DNA of 23,681 nt from JBKPCD01 sp046727175 (GTDB lineage Bacteria > Acidobacteriota > Vicinamibacteria > Vicinamibacterales > 2-12-FULL-66-21). Below the pieces are notes generated by a model that was not told where the DNA came from, did no database searches, and saw nothing but the letters and a program-made list of their open reading frames with translations. Numbering within the stretch: the first letter of the stretch is position 1; every line of letters starts with the position of its first letter. The translations under genes and the position numbers were made by a program. Location of the stretch: assembly GCA_046727175.1 (NCBI GenBank), contig JBKPCD010000192.1:1-23681 (forward strand), written 5' to 3'. Of this stretch, positions 1 to 8,043 are shown piece after piece.

Positions 1-191
1 GCACTCCTGGACTGGTACCGCTCGGCGGTGGTTACGAGCTCTTCGGATCGACCACCTCCTTGACGGTGTTGAGTTCTCAGCCGTTGACCGGCGCCAAGAG
101 CGGGTGGCGCGTGATCGTCCGCAACAACACCGGTTCGGATCTGCTCAACGTACAGGTTCGGTTGTTCGTGACGTGCGCCGTCATGCGGTGA
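1..191 (+). CDS. C-terminal fragment of an uncharacterised, probably exported protein
   Basis: The reading frame is open from base 3 to a TGA at 189-191 and encodes the last 62 residues of a protein whose start lies left of the window. The visible part is rich in Gly, Ser, Thr, Val and Asn. It ends in a short beta-rich module containing SGWRVIVRNNTGS and then NVQVRLFVTCAVMR. This pattern (a Trp-x-Val strand, an Asn-rich turn and a closing strand with a Cys near the end) is seen at the C-termini of many secreted or surface proteins of environmental bacteria, but I cannot name the family. Codon use matches the neighbouring genes, so I take it as a real partial gene. No function is assigned. Confidence 0.55.
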   Translation, partial: TPGLVPLGGGYELFGSTTSLTVLSSQPLTGAKSGWRVIVRNNTGSDLLNVQVRLFVTCAVMR

Positions 192-210
192 GGTGAAGCG
201 AGAGTGATAA

Positions 211-350
211 CGGAACGGGAGAGGCAATACAGGAGGATGGGCGGGGAACAACAGGAGGAAGGGAGGAGGGGAGAAAACCATTTGATGTCTTCTCCCTTTC
301 TCCCTTTCTCCTCTTTTCCGATCTTCTCCCATTCTCCTGTGTTTCCTCCG
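211..350. repeat. Inverted purine/pyrimidine word array between the partial gene and icmA
   Basis: Bases 211-278 are a degenerate purine array built from CAGGAGGA, GGGAGGAGGGGAGAA and similar words. Bases 287-350 are its approximate reverse complement (TTCTCCC, TTTCTCC, TTCTCCTG repeated), so the transcript could form a long imperfect hairpin. The right arm read on the minus strand contains ACAGGAGAATGGGAGAAG (324-341), 17 of 18 bases identical to the stem of the terminator at 10945-10987. I see no gene in this gap. The array may end transcription of the gene on the left. Confidence 0.75.
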
Positions 351-380
351 TTCTCTGTGAGTCAGCACTTCTCGGAACGA

Positions 381-386
381 TATAAT
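381..386 (+). promoter_or_regulatory. Probable -10 box (TATAAT) of icmA, implying a near-leaderless mRNA
   Basis: A perfect TATAAT lies 8 nt before the ATG at 395. Transcription would start within a few bases of the start codon. No Shine-Dalgarno sequence is present between them and no convincing -35 box is visible. The same geometry (-10 box, 8 nt, ATG) occurs at valS. Confidence 0.5.
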
Positions 387-394
387 GCTCTCGT

Positions 395-2062
395 ATGAAA
401 AGTGCCGCAGCGGACACGGCCAAGCAGCGCTGGGAGCGTGAAGTCCTGCGACCGGCGCTCGAGAGATCTCCCGAGCGCAAGATCCCGTTTACGACAATCT
501 CCGGTTGGCCCGTCGATCGTCTCTACACTGCGGACGACCTGCAGGATCTCGAGCACCAACGCGACCTGAACAACCCAGGGGAGTTTCCGTACACCCGCGG
601 CATCCACCCGACCGGCTATCGCGGCAGGTTGTGGACGATGAGGCAGTTCGCCGGGTACGGGACGCCCGAAGAAACGAACGAAAGGTACAAGACGCTGCTG
701 CGCGCGGGTGGCACTGGCTTGAGCGTCGCGTTCGATCTGCCGACCTTGATGGGACGCGATCCCGATCACGAGCTGTCACTGGGCGAGGTCGGGAAGTGCG
801 GCGTCAGCATCGTGTCGCTGGCGGACATGGAACGTCTCTTCGACGGAATCGCGCTCAGCGACATCACCACGTCGATGACGATCAACTCCCCGGCGCCCAT
901 GATCTTTGCGATGTATCTTGCGGTCGCAGAGAAGCAGGGCGCCGACTGGAAGCGCCTGTCGGGGACCATCCAGAACGATATCCTGAAGGAATTCATCGCG
1001 CAGAAGGAATACATTTATCCTCCGCGGCAGTCGATGCGGCTCGTGACCGACGTCTTCGCTTTCTGCGCGAAGGAAGTGCCACGCTGGAACACGGTGTCGG
1101 TGAGCGGCTACCACATTCGCGAGGCGGGCTCGACGGCGTTGCAGGAACTCGCCTTCACGCTGCGCGACGGCATCGAGTACGTGCAATACGGCGTGGACGC
1201 AGGCCTCGACGTGGATGTGTTCGCGCCGCGCATGTCGTTCTTCTTCAATTCGCACAGCGATTTCTTCGAAGAAATCGCAAAGTTTCGGGCCGCACGGCGC
1301 CTGTGGGCGGACGTCATGCGGGATCGCTTCGGCGCACAGGACGAGCGGTCGTGGAGGCTGCGCTTTCACTCCCAGACGGCCGGCGTTTCGCTCACCGCAC
1401 AGCAGCCGTACAACAATGTGGTCCGCACGGCGCTCCAGGCGCTTGCGGCCGTGCTCGGCGGGACCCAGTCGCTCCACACGAACTCGCTCGACGAGGCGCT
1501 TGCGCTGCCGACCGCCGAAGCAGCGACGCTCGCGCTTCGCACCCAGCAGGTCATCGCCTACGAGAGCGGCGTGGCGAACGTGGTGGATCCGCTCGGCGGA
1601 TCGTACTTCCTCGAGCGGCTGACGCTCGACATGGAGGCAGGAGCCCGGAAGTACTTCGACGCCATCGATCGCCTCGGCGGGATGGTCGAAGCGATCGAGG
1701 ACGGATATCCGCAGAGGGAGATCGCGGAGGCGTCGTACCGTTTCCACCAGGCAGTCGAGGCGCGCGAGAAGATCATCGTCGGGGTCAACGACTTCGTGCA
1801 GGAAGACGAGCCGCCGGTGCCGATTCTCTACATCGACGACACGACAGCGGCGCGACAGCTGGCGAGGCTCGAGGCGCTCCGCACAACGCGCGACAACGAC
1901 GCGGTCCGTCGATCGCTCGACGCCCTGCGCGAGGCCGCGCGCGGTTCTGCGAATACGATGTATCCGTTGCTCGACTGTGTGAGGGCCTACGCCACTGTCG
2001 GCGAGATGTGCGACGCACTGCGGGAAGTGTGGGGCGAATACGAGGAAGTTCCGCTGATTTGA
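395..2062 (+). CDS. icmA: Coenzyme B12-dependent acyl-CoA mutase, large subunit (isobutyryl-CoA mutase-like)
   Basis: This 555-residue protein is the catalytic TIM-barrel subunit of the methylmalonyl-CoA mutase superfamily without a fused B12 domain; the cobalamin-binding subunit is the next gene. It matches the IcmA (about 566 aa) plus IcmB (about 136 aa) organisation better than fused methylmalonyl-CoA mutases of about 700 aa. Selectivity residues are visible. Where methylmalonyl-CoA mutase has Tyr89 (RQYAG), this protein has Phe85 (TMRQFAGYG). Where the mutase has the carboxylate-binding Arg207, this protein has Gln203 (FIAQKE). Ala112 (GLSVAFD) is also as in isobutyryl-CoA mutase, not Asp as in 2-hydroxyisobutyryl-CoA mutase. 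The catalytic His is His240 (SGYHIREAG). The expected reaction is isobutyryl-CoA to n-butyryl-CoA or a close analogue. No MeaB-type GTPase is nearby. The start is the first ATG, preceded by a TATAAT box. Confidence 0.85.
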   Translation: MKSAAADTAKQRWEREVLRPALERSPERKIPFTTISGWPVDRLYTADDLQDLEHQRDLNNPGEFPYTRGIHPTGYRGRLWTMRQFAGYGTPEETNERYKTLLRAGGTGLSVAFDLPTLMGRDPDHELSLGEVGKCGVSIVSLADMERLFDGIALSDITTSMTINSPAPMIFAMYLAVAEKQGADWKRLSGTIQNDILKEFIAQKEYIYPPRQSMRLVTDVFAFCAKEVPRWNTVSVSGYHIREAGSTALQELAFTLRDGIEYVQYGVDAGLDVDVFAPRMSFFFNSHSDFFEEIAKFRAARRLWADVMRDRFGAQDERSWRLRFHSQTAGVSLTAQQPYNNVVRTALQALAAVLGGTQSLHTNSLDEALALPTAEAATLALRTQQVIAYESGVANVVDPLGGSYFLERLTLDMEAGARKYFDAIDRLGGMVEAIEDGYPQREIAEASYRFHQAVEAREKIIVGVNDFVQEDEPPVPILYIDDTTAARQLARLEALRTTRDNDAVRRSLDALREAARGSANTMYPLLDCVRAYATVGEMCDALREVWGEYEEVPLI

Positions 2063-2075
2063 CCCCGGCTTCGGC

Positions 2076-2134
2076 CTCAGGGCTTTTGGGTTTGGTGACT
2101 TCGGCGCGAGTGGCCCAAAGCCCAAAGCCCAGAG
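2076..2134. repeat. Inverted word repeat between the mutase subunit genes
   Basis: The left arm 2076-2095 (CTCAGGGCTTTTGGGTTTGG) and the right arm 2114-2134, built from two CCCAAAG units, are near-perfect reverse complements around an 18-nt loop. The hairpin lies inside an operon, 14 nt after the icmA stop and 12 nt before the icmB start. It may therefore tune subunit stoichiometry by mRNA processing or partial termination, but that is inference. Confidence 0.75.
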
Positions 2135-2146
2135 ACGGGTTCCAGC

Positions 2147-2554
2147 ATGCGCAAGATTCGGGTCGTCATCGCGAAGCCTGGGCTCGACGGGCACGACCGC
2201 GGGGCCAAGGTGATCGCGCGTGCATTGCGTGACGCAGGGATGGAGGTCATCTACATGGGCCTGCGTCAGACCCCGGAGCAGATCGTGGCCGCGGCGCTCC
2301 AGGAGGATGCCGACGCAATCGGCTTGTCTATCCTTTCGGGCGCGCACATGCACATTTGTCCTCGGGTGATGGAGCTTCTCGCCTTGAAGGGCCTTCAGGA
2401 CGTGCTCGTCGTCGTTGGCGGTATCATCCCGGACGTGGACATTCCCAGGCTGCGCGAGATCGGCATCAAGGGCATCTTCCTGCCCGGGAGCCCGATGCAG
2501 GAGATCGTCAGCTTCATCACGAACAATGTTCGCCCTCGCGTCGAACAGGTGTAG
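2147..2554 (+). CDS. icmB: B12-binding small subunit of acyl-CoA mutase (isobutyryl-CoA mutase-like)
   Basis: This 135-residue protein consists of a single cobalamin-binding Rossmann-like domain. It has the DxHxxG signature as Asp14, His16 and Gly19 (GLDGHDRGAKV), where the His replaces dimethylbenzimidazole as lower cobalt ligand. The SxL segment (GLSILSGAHM) and the GG turn (VVVGGIIPD) that hold the nucleotide tail are also present. Length and position make it the partner of the 555-aa subunit upstream, in the IcmA/IcmB arrangement. The chosen ATG gives the usual family N-terminus (MRKIRVVIAKPGLDG). The same domain also serves methylmalonyl-CoA mutases, so substrate class comes from the large subunit, not from this gene. 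Confidence 0.85.
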   Translation: MRKIRVVIAKPGLDGHDRGAKVIARALRDAGMEVIYMGLRQTPEQIVAAALQEDADAIGLSILSGAHMHICPRVMELLALKGLQDVLVVVGGIIPDVDIPRLREIGIKGIFLPGSPMQEIVSFITNNVRPRVEQV

Positions 2555-2618
2555 TAGAGATGTCTACCGCGCAATCTCGTTGATCCGCGAAAACCCGTGT
2601 CAATCTGCGCCTTGAACG

Positions 2619-3404
2619 ATGCCTCCCAAGCTCCTTCTAGCCGATGACAGCGAGACGGTCCAGCGCGTCATCGAGCTGACGTTCGCAGACGAGAACGTGC
2701 AGGTTGTGTCGGTGAGCGATGGCCTGCAGGCGATCGAGCGGATCAAAACTGATCGGCCCGATATCGTTTTAGCCGACGTGGAGATGCCCGAGCGGAACGG
2801 CTACGAGGTCGCCGCGTTCGTCAAGGGCGATCCGAGCCTGGTCAGCATCCCGGTCCTGCTGCTGGCCGCCGCATTCGAGCCGATCGACGAAGGCCGTGCG
2901 CGCGCGATCGGCTGCGACGGGGTGCTGGTGAAACCCTTCGAGCCGCAGATGGTCGTGAATCGAGTTCGAGAGCTCTTGCGAACTCGCTCTTCAACGGCCC
3001 CGCGCAGCGACGAAACCACCGCGGCGCATGTCACGAACAACGCATCTCCGCCCGCCCAACCAACCATCGTCCCGGATCGCCCAGCAGACTACCTCGACCG
3101 ACTCGAGGCCGCGTTCGAAGCGCGGAAGTCAGGACCGCAGATGGCCGCCACGACCGAGCCTGATCTCCGTCCGCTACCGGAAGCCTTCGCCGCGCTGCTC
3201 GCGGCCGAACAAGGGCGGCCCATCGCCCCGGCAGCCGCAACCCCGCCTGCGTTGTCGGACGCGGCGATTGACGACATCGCCCGGCGCGTCATCGTTCGAA
3301 TGGGCAACGAGTCGATGCGCCGCGCGGTGCTCGACGTGGCCGAGCGTCTCGTGCGCGAGGAGATCGAACGGATCAAGCGCAACAGCCCTGTCAACCGCCG
3401 ATAG
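2619..3404 (+). CDS. Response regulator with a receiver domain, linker and C-terminal helix
   Basis: Residues 1-120 are a CheY-like receiver with the acidic pair Asp9/Asp10, the phospho-acceptor Asp53 (VLADVEMPERNGYE) and the conserved Lys105 (LVKPFEP). The switch Thr/Ser expected 30 residues after Asp53 is Ala83, so the output conformation may differ from CheY. Residues 121-210 are a low-complexity linker. The last 45 residues form an amphipathic helix pair (RRVIVRMGNESMRRAV, then AERLVREEIERIKR), reminiscent of the C-terminal oligomerisation helices of PopZ-type polar organisers and of some myxobacterial regulators. No DNA-binding domain is present. No cognate kinase is in the window. It follows icmB by 64 nt and could share its transcript, but no functional link is evident. 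Confidence 0.85.
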   Translation: MPPKLLLADDSETVQRVIELTFADENVQVVSVSDGLQAIERIKTDRPDIVLADVEMPERNGYEVAAFVKGDPSLVSIPVLLLAAAFEPIDEGRARAIGCDGVLVKPFEPQMVVNRVRELLRTRSSTAPRSDETTAAHVTNNASPPAQPTIVPDRPADYLDRLEAAFEARKSGPQMAATTEPDLRPLPEAFAALLAAEQGRPIAPAAATPPALSDAAIDDIARRVIVRMGNESMRRAVLDVAERLVREEIERIKRNSPVNRR

Positions 3405-3605
3405 CCCGGTAGTTCGGTAGCTCGGTGTGCGGTAGCCCGCTAGCTCGTTGGTCGGGACCGGCGAATCCCGGCTGACGAGAATTACGTTCGCTCTGTTCCA
3501 GCAGGCGCGCCCAACGGCGAGACGCGACGATCGAACAAATCCAGCAAGGACTCCAAGCCAGCGACGTACCGGGCGACCGAACCACCAAGCTACCGAGCGA
3601 CCGGC
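3405..3605. repeat. Inverted 'CGGTAGCTCGGTAG' word array before valS
   Basis: Beginning at the base after the regulator stop codon, 3405-3456 is a degenerate array of CGGTAGTT, CGGTAGCT and related words. Bases 3560-3605 hold the reverse complement (ACCGAACCACCAAGCTACCG). The roughly 100 nt between the arms show no gene or other feature. The same word family appears in the gap at 11788-11822. valS could be read open through the right arm, but the conserved ValRS N-terminus starts only at 3649. Confidence 0.7.
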
Positions 3606-3631
3606 AGGCGAAGCGACGTATCGGATTGAAG

Positions 3632-3640
3632 TGATACGAT
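3632..3640 (+). promoter_or_regulatory. Probable extended -10 promoter (TGATACGAT) of valS
   Basis: TG-A-TACGAT forms an extended -10 element whose last base is 8 nt before the valS ATG at 3649. No Shine-Dalgarno sequence lies between, so the mRNA would be leaderless or nearly so. No clear -35 box is seen, which is tolerated with an extended -10. Confidence 0.4.
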
Positions 3641-3648
3641 TATCGGTC

Positions 3649-6228
3649 ATGCCCGTGGGTCAGGACTCCGACCATCCCATTGCAGTTCCCGATAGGCCGG
3701 CGCTCGAGGGACTCGAGCAGAAATGGATGGCGCGGTGGGAAGCTGATGGCACGTATCGGTTCGATCGCAGCCAGCCACGCCAGCGCGTCTACTCGTTCGA
3801 TACGCCACCGCCGACCGTCAGCGGGTCGCTGCACGTCGGCCACGTTTTTTCCTACACGCATACCGACGTCATCGCGCGTTTTCGGCGGATGCGTGGACGG
3901 GCCGTGTTCTATCCAATGGGGTGGGATGACAACGGCCTGCCGACGGAGCGGCGTGTGCAGCACTACTTCGGCGTGCGCTGCGATCCGTCGCTGCCGTACG
4001 ACCCCACATTCGTACCGCTGGACAAACCCGGAAAGCAGCCGATTCCGGTCTCGCGACCGAATTTCATCGAGCTGTGCACGCGACTTACGGCTGAGGACGA
4101 GAAGGCCTTCGAACAACTGTGGAAAACGCTTGGGTTGTCGATCGATTGGTCGATGACTTACGCAACGATCAACCGCCGCGCGCAGCGCGTCTCACAGCTC
4201 TCGTTTCTGAAACTCCTTCGCCGCGACCTCGCTTATCAGCTCGAGGCCCCGACGCTCTGGGACGTGGACTTTCGTACGGCAGTCGCGCAGGCGGAGCTCG
4301 AAGATCGCGAACAGCCCGGAGCTTATCACCGCATTCGATTCGCGCACGTTGAGGGTCGCCCCATCGAAATCGACACGACGCGCCCGGAGCTGATCCCGGC
4401 ATGTGTCGCGCTCGTTGCGCATCCGGATGATGAGCGGTATCGACCGCTCTTCGGCACCGACGTCGTGACGCCTTTGTTCTGCGCGCGCGTGCCGTTGCGC
4501 GCGCATCCGCTGGCGGATCCCGAGAAGGGGACCGGCGTCGCGATGATCTGCACGTTCGGCGATGTTACCGACGTCGTCTGGTGGCGCGAGCTCGGGCTTC
4601 CGGTCCGCGCGGTGATTCAGCCGAACGGGACACTCCGTCCGGTGACGTGGGGAGAAGCAGGCTGGGAGAGCGTCGATCCGCCACGCGCGCAGCAGCACTA
4701 CGATCAGCTCGCCGGCCTCTCCGCCGTGAAGGCGCGTGCCCGCATCGTCGAGCTCCTGAGGGCGAGCGGAGATTTGATCGGCGATCCTCGGTCGATTACG
4801 CACCCGGTGAAGTTCTACGAGAAGGGCGACAGGCCGCTCGAGATCATCACCAGCCGGCAGTGGTTCATCAAGACGATGGAGTTCCGCGACGCGCTGCTGG
4901 CGCTCGGCCAGGAATTGCAGTGGCACCCGACGTACATGCAGACGCGCTTTGAAAACTGGATTAACGGTCTCGCCGGCGATTGGTGTGTCAGTAGACAGCG
5001 GTTTTTCGGTGTGCCGTTTCCCGTCTGGTTTCAGGTGCGCCAGGACGGCACGACGGACTACTCGGCGCGGCTGTTGCCGGAGGATGAGACGCTGCCGATC
5101 GACCCGTCGACCGATGTGCCGACCGGTTATCGCGCCGATCAGCGCGACGTTCCCGGCGGCTTCACCGGCGATCCGGACGTAATGGACACGTGGGCGACGT
5201 CGTCGTTGACACCGCAGATTGCCGGCGGGTGGGCGGAGGACCCCGATCTCTTTCAGCGTGTGTTTCCGATGGACGTTCGCCCCCAGGCGCACGACATCAT
5301 TCGAACCTGGTTGTTCTCGACAGTGCTCCGCTCGTACCTCGAACACGGCACCCTGCCGTGGAAGAACGCGGCAATCTCCGGCTGGATTCTCGACCCGGAT
5401 CGCAAAAAGATGTCGAAGTCCAAGGGGAACGTCATCACGCCGATGGCGCTGCTCGAGGAGCACGGGTCAGACGGCGTGCGCTACTGGGCCGCACGCGGCG
5501 CACCGGGTGCGGATACAGCCTTCGATACGGGTCAGATGAAGGTCGGCCGGCGGTTGGCGATCAAGCTGCTCAACGCGTCGAAGTTCGTCCTCTCCCGGTC
5601 CGAGCCTCGGGGTCCTGTGACTCACGTCATCGATCGCGGTCTGTTGGAGAACTTGAGGAAGCTCGTCGACGAGGCAACCGAGCGTCTCGACGATTACGAT
5701 TACGCGTGGGTTCTTCAGCACACCGAAGCGTTCTTCTGGGACTTTTGCGACAACTACCTCGAGCTGGCGAAAGCCCGCAAGTACGGCGATCGGGGTGAGG
5801 AGGAAGCGGCCTCGGCGAATACGACGATGCTGCTTGCGCTGTCGATTCTCACCCGGCTTTTCGCGCCGTTCCTTCCGTTCGTGGCCGAGGAAACGTGGTC
5901 GTGGTGGCACGCCGGAAGCGTCCACACGTCGCGATGGCCGTCGACTGCGGAGATCGATGAAATCTTCGACGCGTCGCAGGATCGCGATTACGCCGTCTAC
6001 CTTCGAACCACGGAAGTGCTCGGCGACATCCGCAAGCGCAAGACCGAGCTTCAGCTGTCACCGGGCGCGCCCTTGCAGCAGGTCGTCATCTTCAACAACG
6101 AAGAGCTCGACAAGGCAATCGGCCTGGCCGCCCAGGACCTTCAGGCGGCATCGCGTGCGCAGGCGCTCCAGTTTCAGAGCGCACCCGAGTACAAGGTCGA
6201 CATCGTCGCGCACGGGCGGCCGGAATGA
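3649..6228 (+). CDS. valS: Valyl-tRNA synthetase (type 2 subfamily)
   Basis: This 859-residue class I aminoacyl-tRNA synthetase charges tRNA-Val. It has the ATP-site HIGH motif as HVGH (residues 62-65, in PPPTVSGSLHVGHVF) and KMSKS at 587-591 (DRKKMSKSKGN). The segment GWDDNGLPTERRVQ is typical of the type 2 ValRS found in actinobacteria and some acidobacteria; the E. coli type has GxDHAGIATQ there. An editing domain lies between the motifs and an anticodon-binding helical domain follows. The frame is open upstream of 3649 through the repeat array. The ATG at 3649 is chosen because it begins the conserved part and sits 8 nt after a -10-like box. The stop overlaps the nadC start as ATGA, so translational coupling is likely. 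Confidence 0.95.
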   Translation: MPVGQDSDHPIAVPDRPALEGLEQKWMARWEADGTYRFDRSQPRQRVYSFDTPPPTVSGSLHVGHVFSYTHTDVIARFRRMRGRAVFYPMGWDDNGLPTERRVQHYFGVRCDPSLPYDPTFVPLDKPGKQPIPVSRPNFIELCTRLTAEDEKAFEQLWKTLGLSIDWSMTYATINRRAQRVSQLSFLKLLRRDLAYQLEAPTLWDVDFRTAVAQAELEDREQPGAYHRIRFAHVEGRPIEIDTTRPELIPACVALVAHPDDERYRPLFGTDVVTPLFCARVPLRAHPLADPEKGTGVAMICTFGDVTDVVWWRELGLPVRAVIQPNGTLRPVTWGEAGWESVDPPRAQQHYDQLAGLSAVKARARIVELLRASGDLIGDPRSITHPVKFYEKGDRPLEIITSRQWFIKTMEFRDALLALGQELQWHPTYMQTRFENWINGLAGDWCVSRQRFFGVPFPVWFQVRQDGTTDYSARLLPEDETLPIDPSTDVPTGYRADQRDVPGGFTGDPDVMDTWATSSLTPQIAGGWAEDPDLFQRVFPMDVRPQAHDIIRTWLFSTVLRSYLEHGTLPWKNAAISGWILDPDRKKMSKSKGNVITPMALLEEHGSDGVRYWAARGAPGADTAFDTGQMKVGRRLAIKLLNASKFVLSRSEPRGPVTHVIDRGLLENLRKLVDEATERLDDYDYAWVLQHTEAFFWDFCDNYLELAKARKYGDRGEEEAASANTTMLLALSILTRLFAPFLPFVAEETWSWWHAGSVHTSRWPSTAEIDEIFDASQDRDYAVYLRTTEVLGDIRKRKTELQLSPGAPLQQVVIFNNEELDKAIGLAAQDLQAASRAQALQFQSAPEYKVDIVAHGRPE

Positions 6229-7082
6229 AGATGGTGCCGTTTGGGCCGCTCGACCCCGGCACGTACCGTGAGACAGTCCGCCGCGCGCTTGCAGAAGATC
6301 TCGGCTGGGGTGACGTGACGACCGAAGCCACCATCGGTGGTGAACAGCGTGCGCGTGGTCTGATCGTCGCAAAGGTCCCTTGCGTCGTTGCCGGACTCGA
6401 TGTTGCCGCGGAGACGTTCCGGCAACTCGATCCCGCAGTCGTCATCGAGCGAAAGTGGGCGGACGCAGAGCACTGCCCGGCGGGGTCGATTCTGGCCGAG
6501 CTCCACGGGTTGGCCGCGCCGATGCTGACCGCTGAGCGCACCGCGTTGAACTTTCTGCAGCGGATGTCGGGCGTCGCGACCTTCACCCGGCGATTCGTCG
6601 ATGCGGCAGCCGGCAAGGTTGCGATTCTGGACACACGCAAAACGACGCCAACGTTACGCGTTCTGGAAAAGTACGCGGTACGCGCGGGCGGAGGTCTCAA
6701 TCATCGCAGCGGTCTGGACGATGGGATTCTGATCAAGGACAACCACATCCGGCTGGCTGGCAGTGTCAAGGAAGCTGTGCGGCGGATGAAGGCTGCGGGT
6801 GAGGAGATGTCGGTCGAGGTCGAAGCCCAGAGCCTCGACGACGTCGATGCCGCAATTGCAGCCGGTGCGCACGTCGTTCTGCTCGACAATCTATCTACCG
6901 CGGACATCCACGAGGCCGTTCGGAGGATTGCCGGACGCGCCAAGATCGAGATCTCCGGGGGCGTAACGTTGGAGCGGATTCCCGAGCTCGCCAGGACTGG
7001 CGCGGATTACGTGTCGATCGGTGCGCTTACGCACTCGGCACCAGCGGTGGACCTGAGCCTCGAGCTCCAGTCCGATGTCTGA
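6225..7082 (+). CDS. nadC: Nicotinate-nucleotide pyrophosphorylase (carboxylating), quinolinate phosphoribosyltransferase
   Basis: This 285-residue enzyme converts quinolinate and PRPP to nicotinate mononucleotide, CO2 and pyrophosphate in de novo NAD synthesis. Family landmarks are all present: EDLGWGDVT near the N-terminus, the substrate-binding TRKTTPTLR (from residue 137), the GGGLNHRSGLDDGILIKDNH block (155-174) and the phosphate-binding end of the barrel (SGGVTLE, SIGALTHS). Its length is normal for the family. The ATG lies inside the valS stop (ATGA overlap) and its own stop overlaps the birA start by 8 nt, so valS, nadC and birA are one transcript with coupled translation. Confidence 0.95.
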   Translation: MKMVPFGPLDPGTYRETVRRALAEDLGWGDVTTEATIGGEQRARGLIVAKVPCVVAGLDVAAETFRQLDPAVVIERKWADAEHCPAGSILAELHGLAAPMLTAERTALNFLQRMSGVATFTRRFVDAAAGKVAILDTRKTTPTLRVLEKYAVRAGGGLNHRSGLDDGILIKDNHIRLAGSVKEAVRRMKAAGEEMSVEVEAQSLDDVDAAIAAGAHVVLLDNLSTADIHEAVRRIAGRAKIEISGGVTLERIPELARTGADYVSIGALTHSAPAVDLSLELQSDV

Positions 7083-7902
7083 TCCGCTGCCACCGGATCT
7101 TGCCCAGGCTTTCGGCCGATCGTCGGATCGTCGTGGCGGATTCGGCGATCGAGTCCACTACTTCCTCGAAACCAGATCGACGAACGATGTGGCGGCCTCG
7201 CTCGCCGAACGCGGCGCGCCGCAGGGCACCGTCGTCCTCGCTTCGTCCCAGACTGCGGGGCGCGGCCGGCTGGGGCGGTCCTGGTACTCGCCGCCCGCCG
7301 CCGGGTTGTACGTATCGGTGATCTGCCGCAGTCCGACGGCGGCGCCGTATCTCACGCTTGCGGGCGGAGTTGCTGTTGCGGAAGGGGTGACGAGCGCGAC
7401 AGGATTGCCGGTTGAGATCAAGTGGCCCAACGACGTCGTCGTTCCATCGAACAGGGCACGACTGGGAGCGAGCTCCGGGCCGCCCGGAAGGAAACTTGCC
7501 GGCGTGCTCGCCGAAGGCGCGTCGACCGCCGGAGGAATTCAATACGTGATCCTCGGATTCGGCATCAATCTTCGACCGGCGGCTTATCCGATCGAACTGA
7601 GCGACCGCGCGACATCGATCGCGTCAGAGCTCGGGCGCGAAGTCGAAGCGGGTCCGATACTCGTCGAGACGCTCGTAGCGCTGGCACGTCACATCGGACA
7701 TCTGGAGCGCGGCGATCGCACCGAGCTCCTCGCGCGGTGGCGAACGTTCGCACCGTCGGTTGTCGGCAGCCTGATCGAATGCGAGACAGCATCGGGGCGA
7801 GTCGCCGGCACATCGGCGGGAATCGCCGACGACGGCGCGCTCCTCGTGCGAGTCGGCAATCGAATTCAGCGCATCATTTCTGGCGAGATCACGTGGAGGT
7901 GA
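7075..7902 (+). CDS. birA: Biotin--[acetyl-CoA carboxylase] ligase, without DNA-binding domain
   Basis: This 275-residue enzyme attaches biotin through biotinyl-AMP to a lysine of the biotin carboxyl carrier protein. STND (35-38) and the biotin/adenylate loop GRGRLGR (62-68, in QTAGRGRLGRSW) are present, followed by the KWPND strand and the small C-terminal SH3-like domain. There is no N-terminal winged helix, so it is a class I, monofunctional ligase and not a biotin-operon repressor. It overlaps nadC by 8 nt, and coaX follows after 141 nt. A nadC-birA-coaX order is a common cofactor cluster. Confidence 0.93.
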   Translation: MSDPLPPDLAQAFGRSSDRRGGFGDRVHYFLETRSTNDVAASLAERGAPQGTVVLASSQTAGRGRLGRSWYSPPAAGLYVSVICRSPTAAPYLTLAGGVAVAEGVTSATGLPVEIKWPNDVVVPSNRARLGASSGPPGRKLAGVLAEGASTAGGIQYVILGFGINLRPAAYPIELSDRATSIASELGREVEAGPILVETLVALARHIGHLERGDRTELLARWRTFAPSVVGSLIECETASGRVAGTSAGIADDGALLVRVGNRIQRIISGEITWR

Positions 7903-7906
7903 CTAA

Positions 7907-8030
7907 CAGGCCGGTGAAAGGAACGGCCTGCTGGGAAATAGCAAATGGGAAATGGCAAACTTATGCGGTTTTCCCATTTCCCATCTTCCATCTCCCGTTT
8001 CCCATTCAGGATGCTTTTTTCAGCATCCTG
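7907..8030. repeat. Hairpins and inverted 'GGGAAATGG' word array between birA and coaX
   Basis: Three stacked elements fill the gap. CAGGCCG (7907-7913) pairs with CGGCCTG (7924-7930). A purine array 7933-7955 of GGGAAATAG/GGGAAATGG words pairs with its reverse complement 7973-8007 (CCCATTTCCCATC and similar). CAGGATGC (8007-8014) pairs with GCATCCTG (8023-8030) across a T-rich loop. The last hairpin ends 13 nt before coaX. They may attenuate or terminate read-through from birA; no U-tract follows the final stem. Confidence 0.7.
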
Positions 8031-8043
8031 CCAAAACTGAGTC

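Noticed and set aside
776..2353. 525-codon open frame on the minus strand opposite the mutase gene
   Set aside because: It lies antisense to a clearly recognised gene, has Arg/His-rich sequence typical of shadows in GC-rich DNA and shows no family motif.
3448..3648. Upstream extension of valS through the word array
   Set aside because: The conserved ValRS N-terminus begins at 3649, and the extension is encoded by repeat words.
4192..5463. 423-codon open frame antisense to valS
   Set aside because: It is a compositional shadow of the ValRS coding frame with no recognisable domain.
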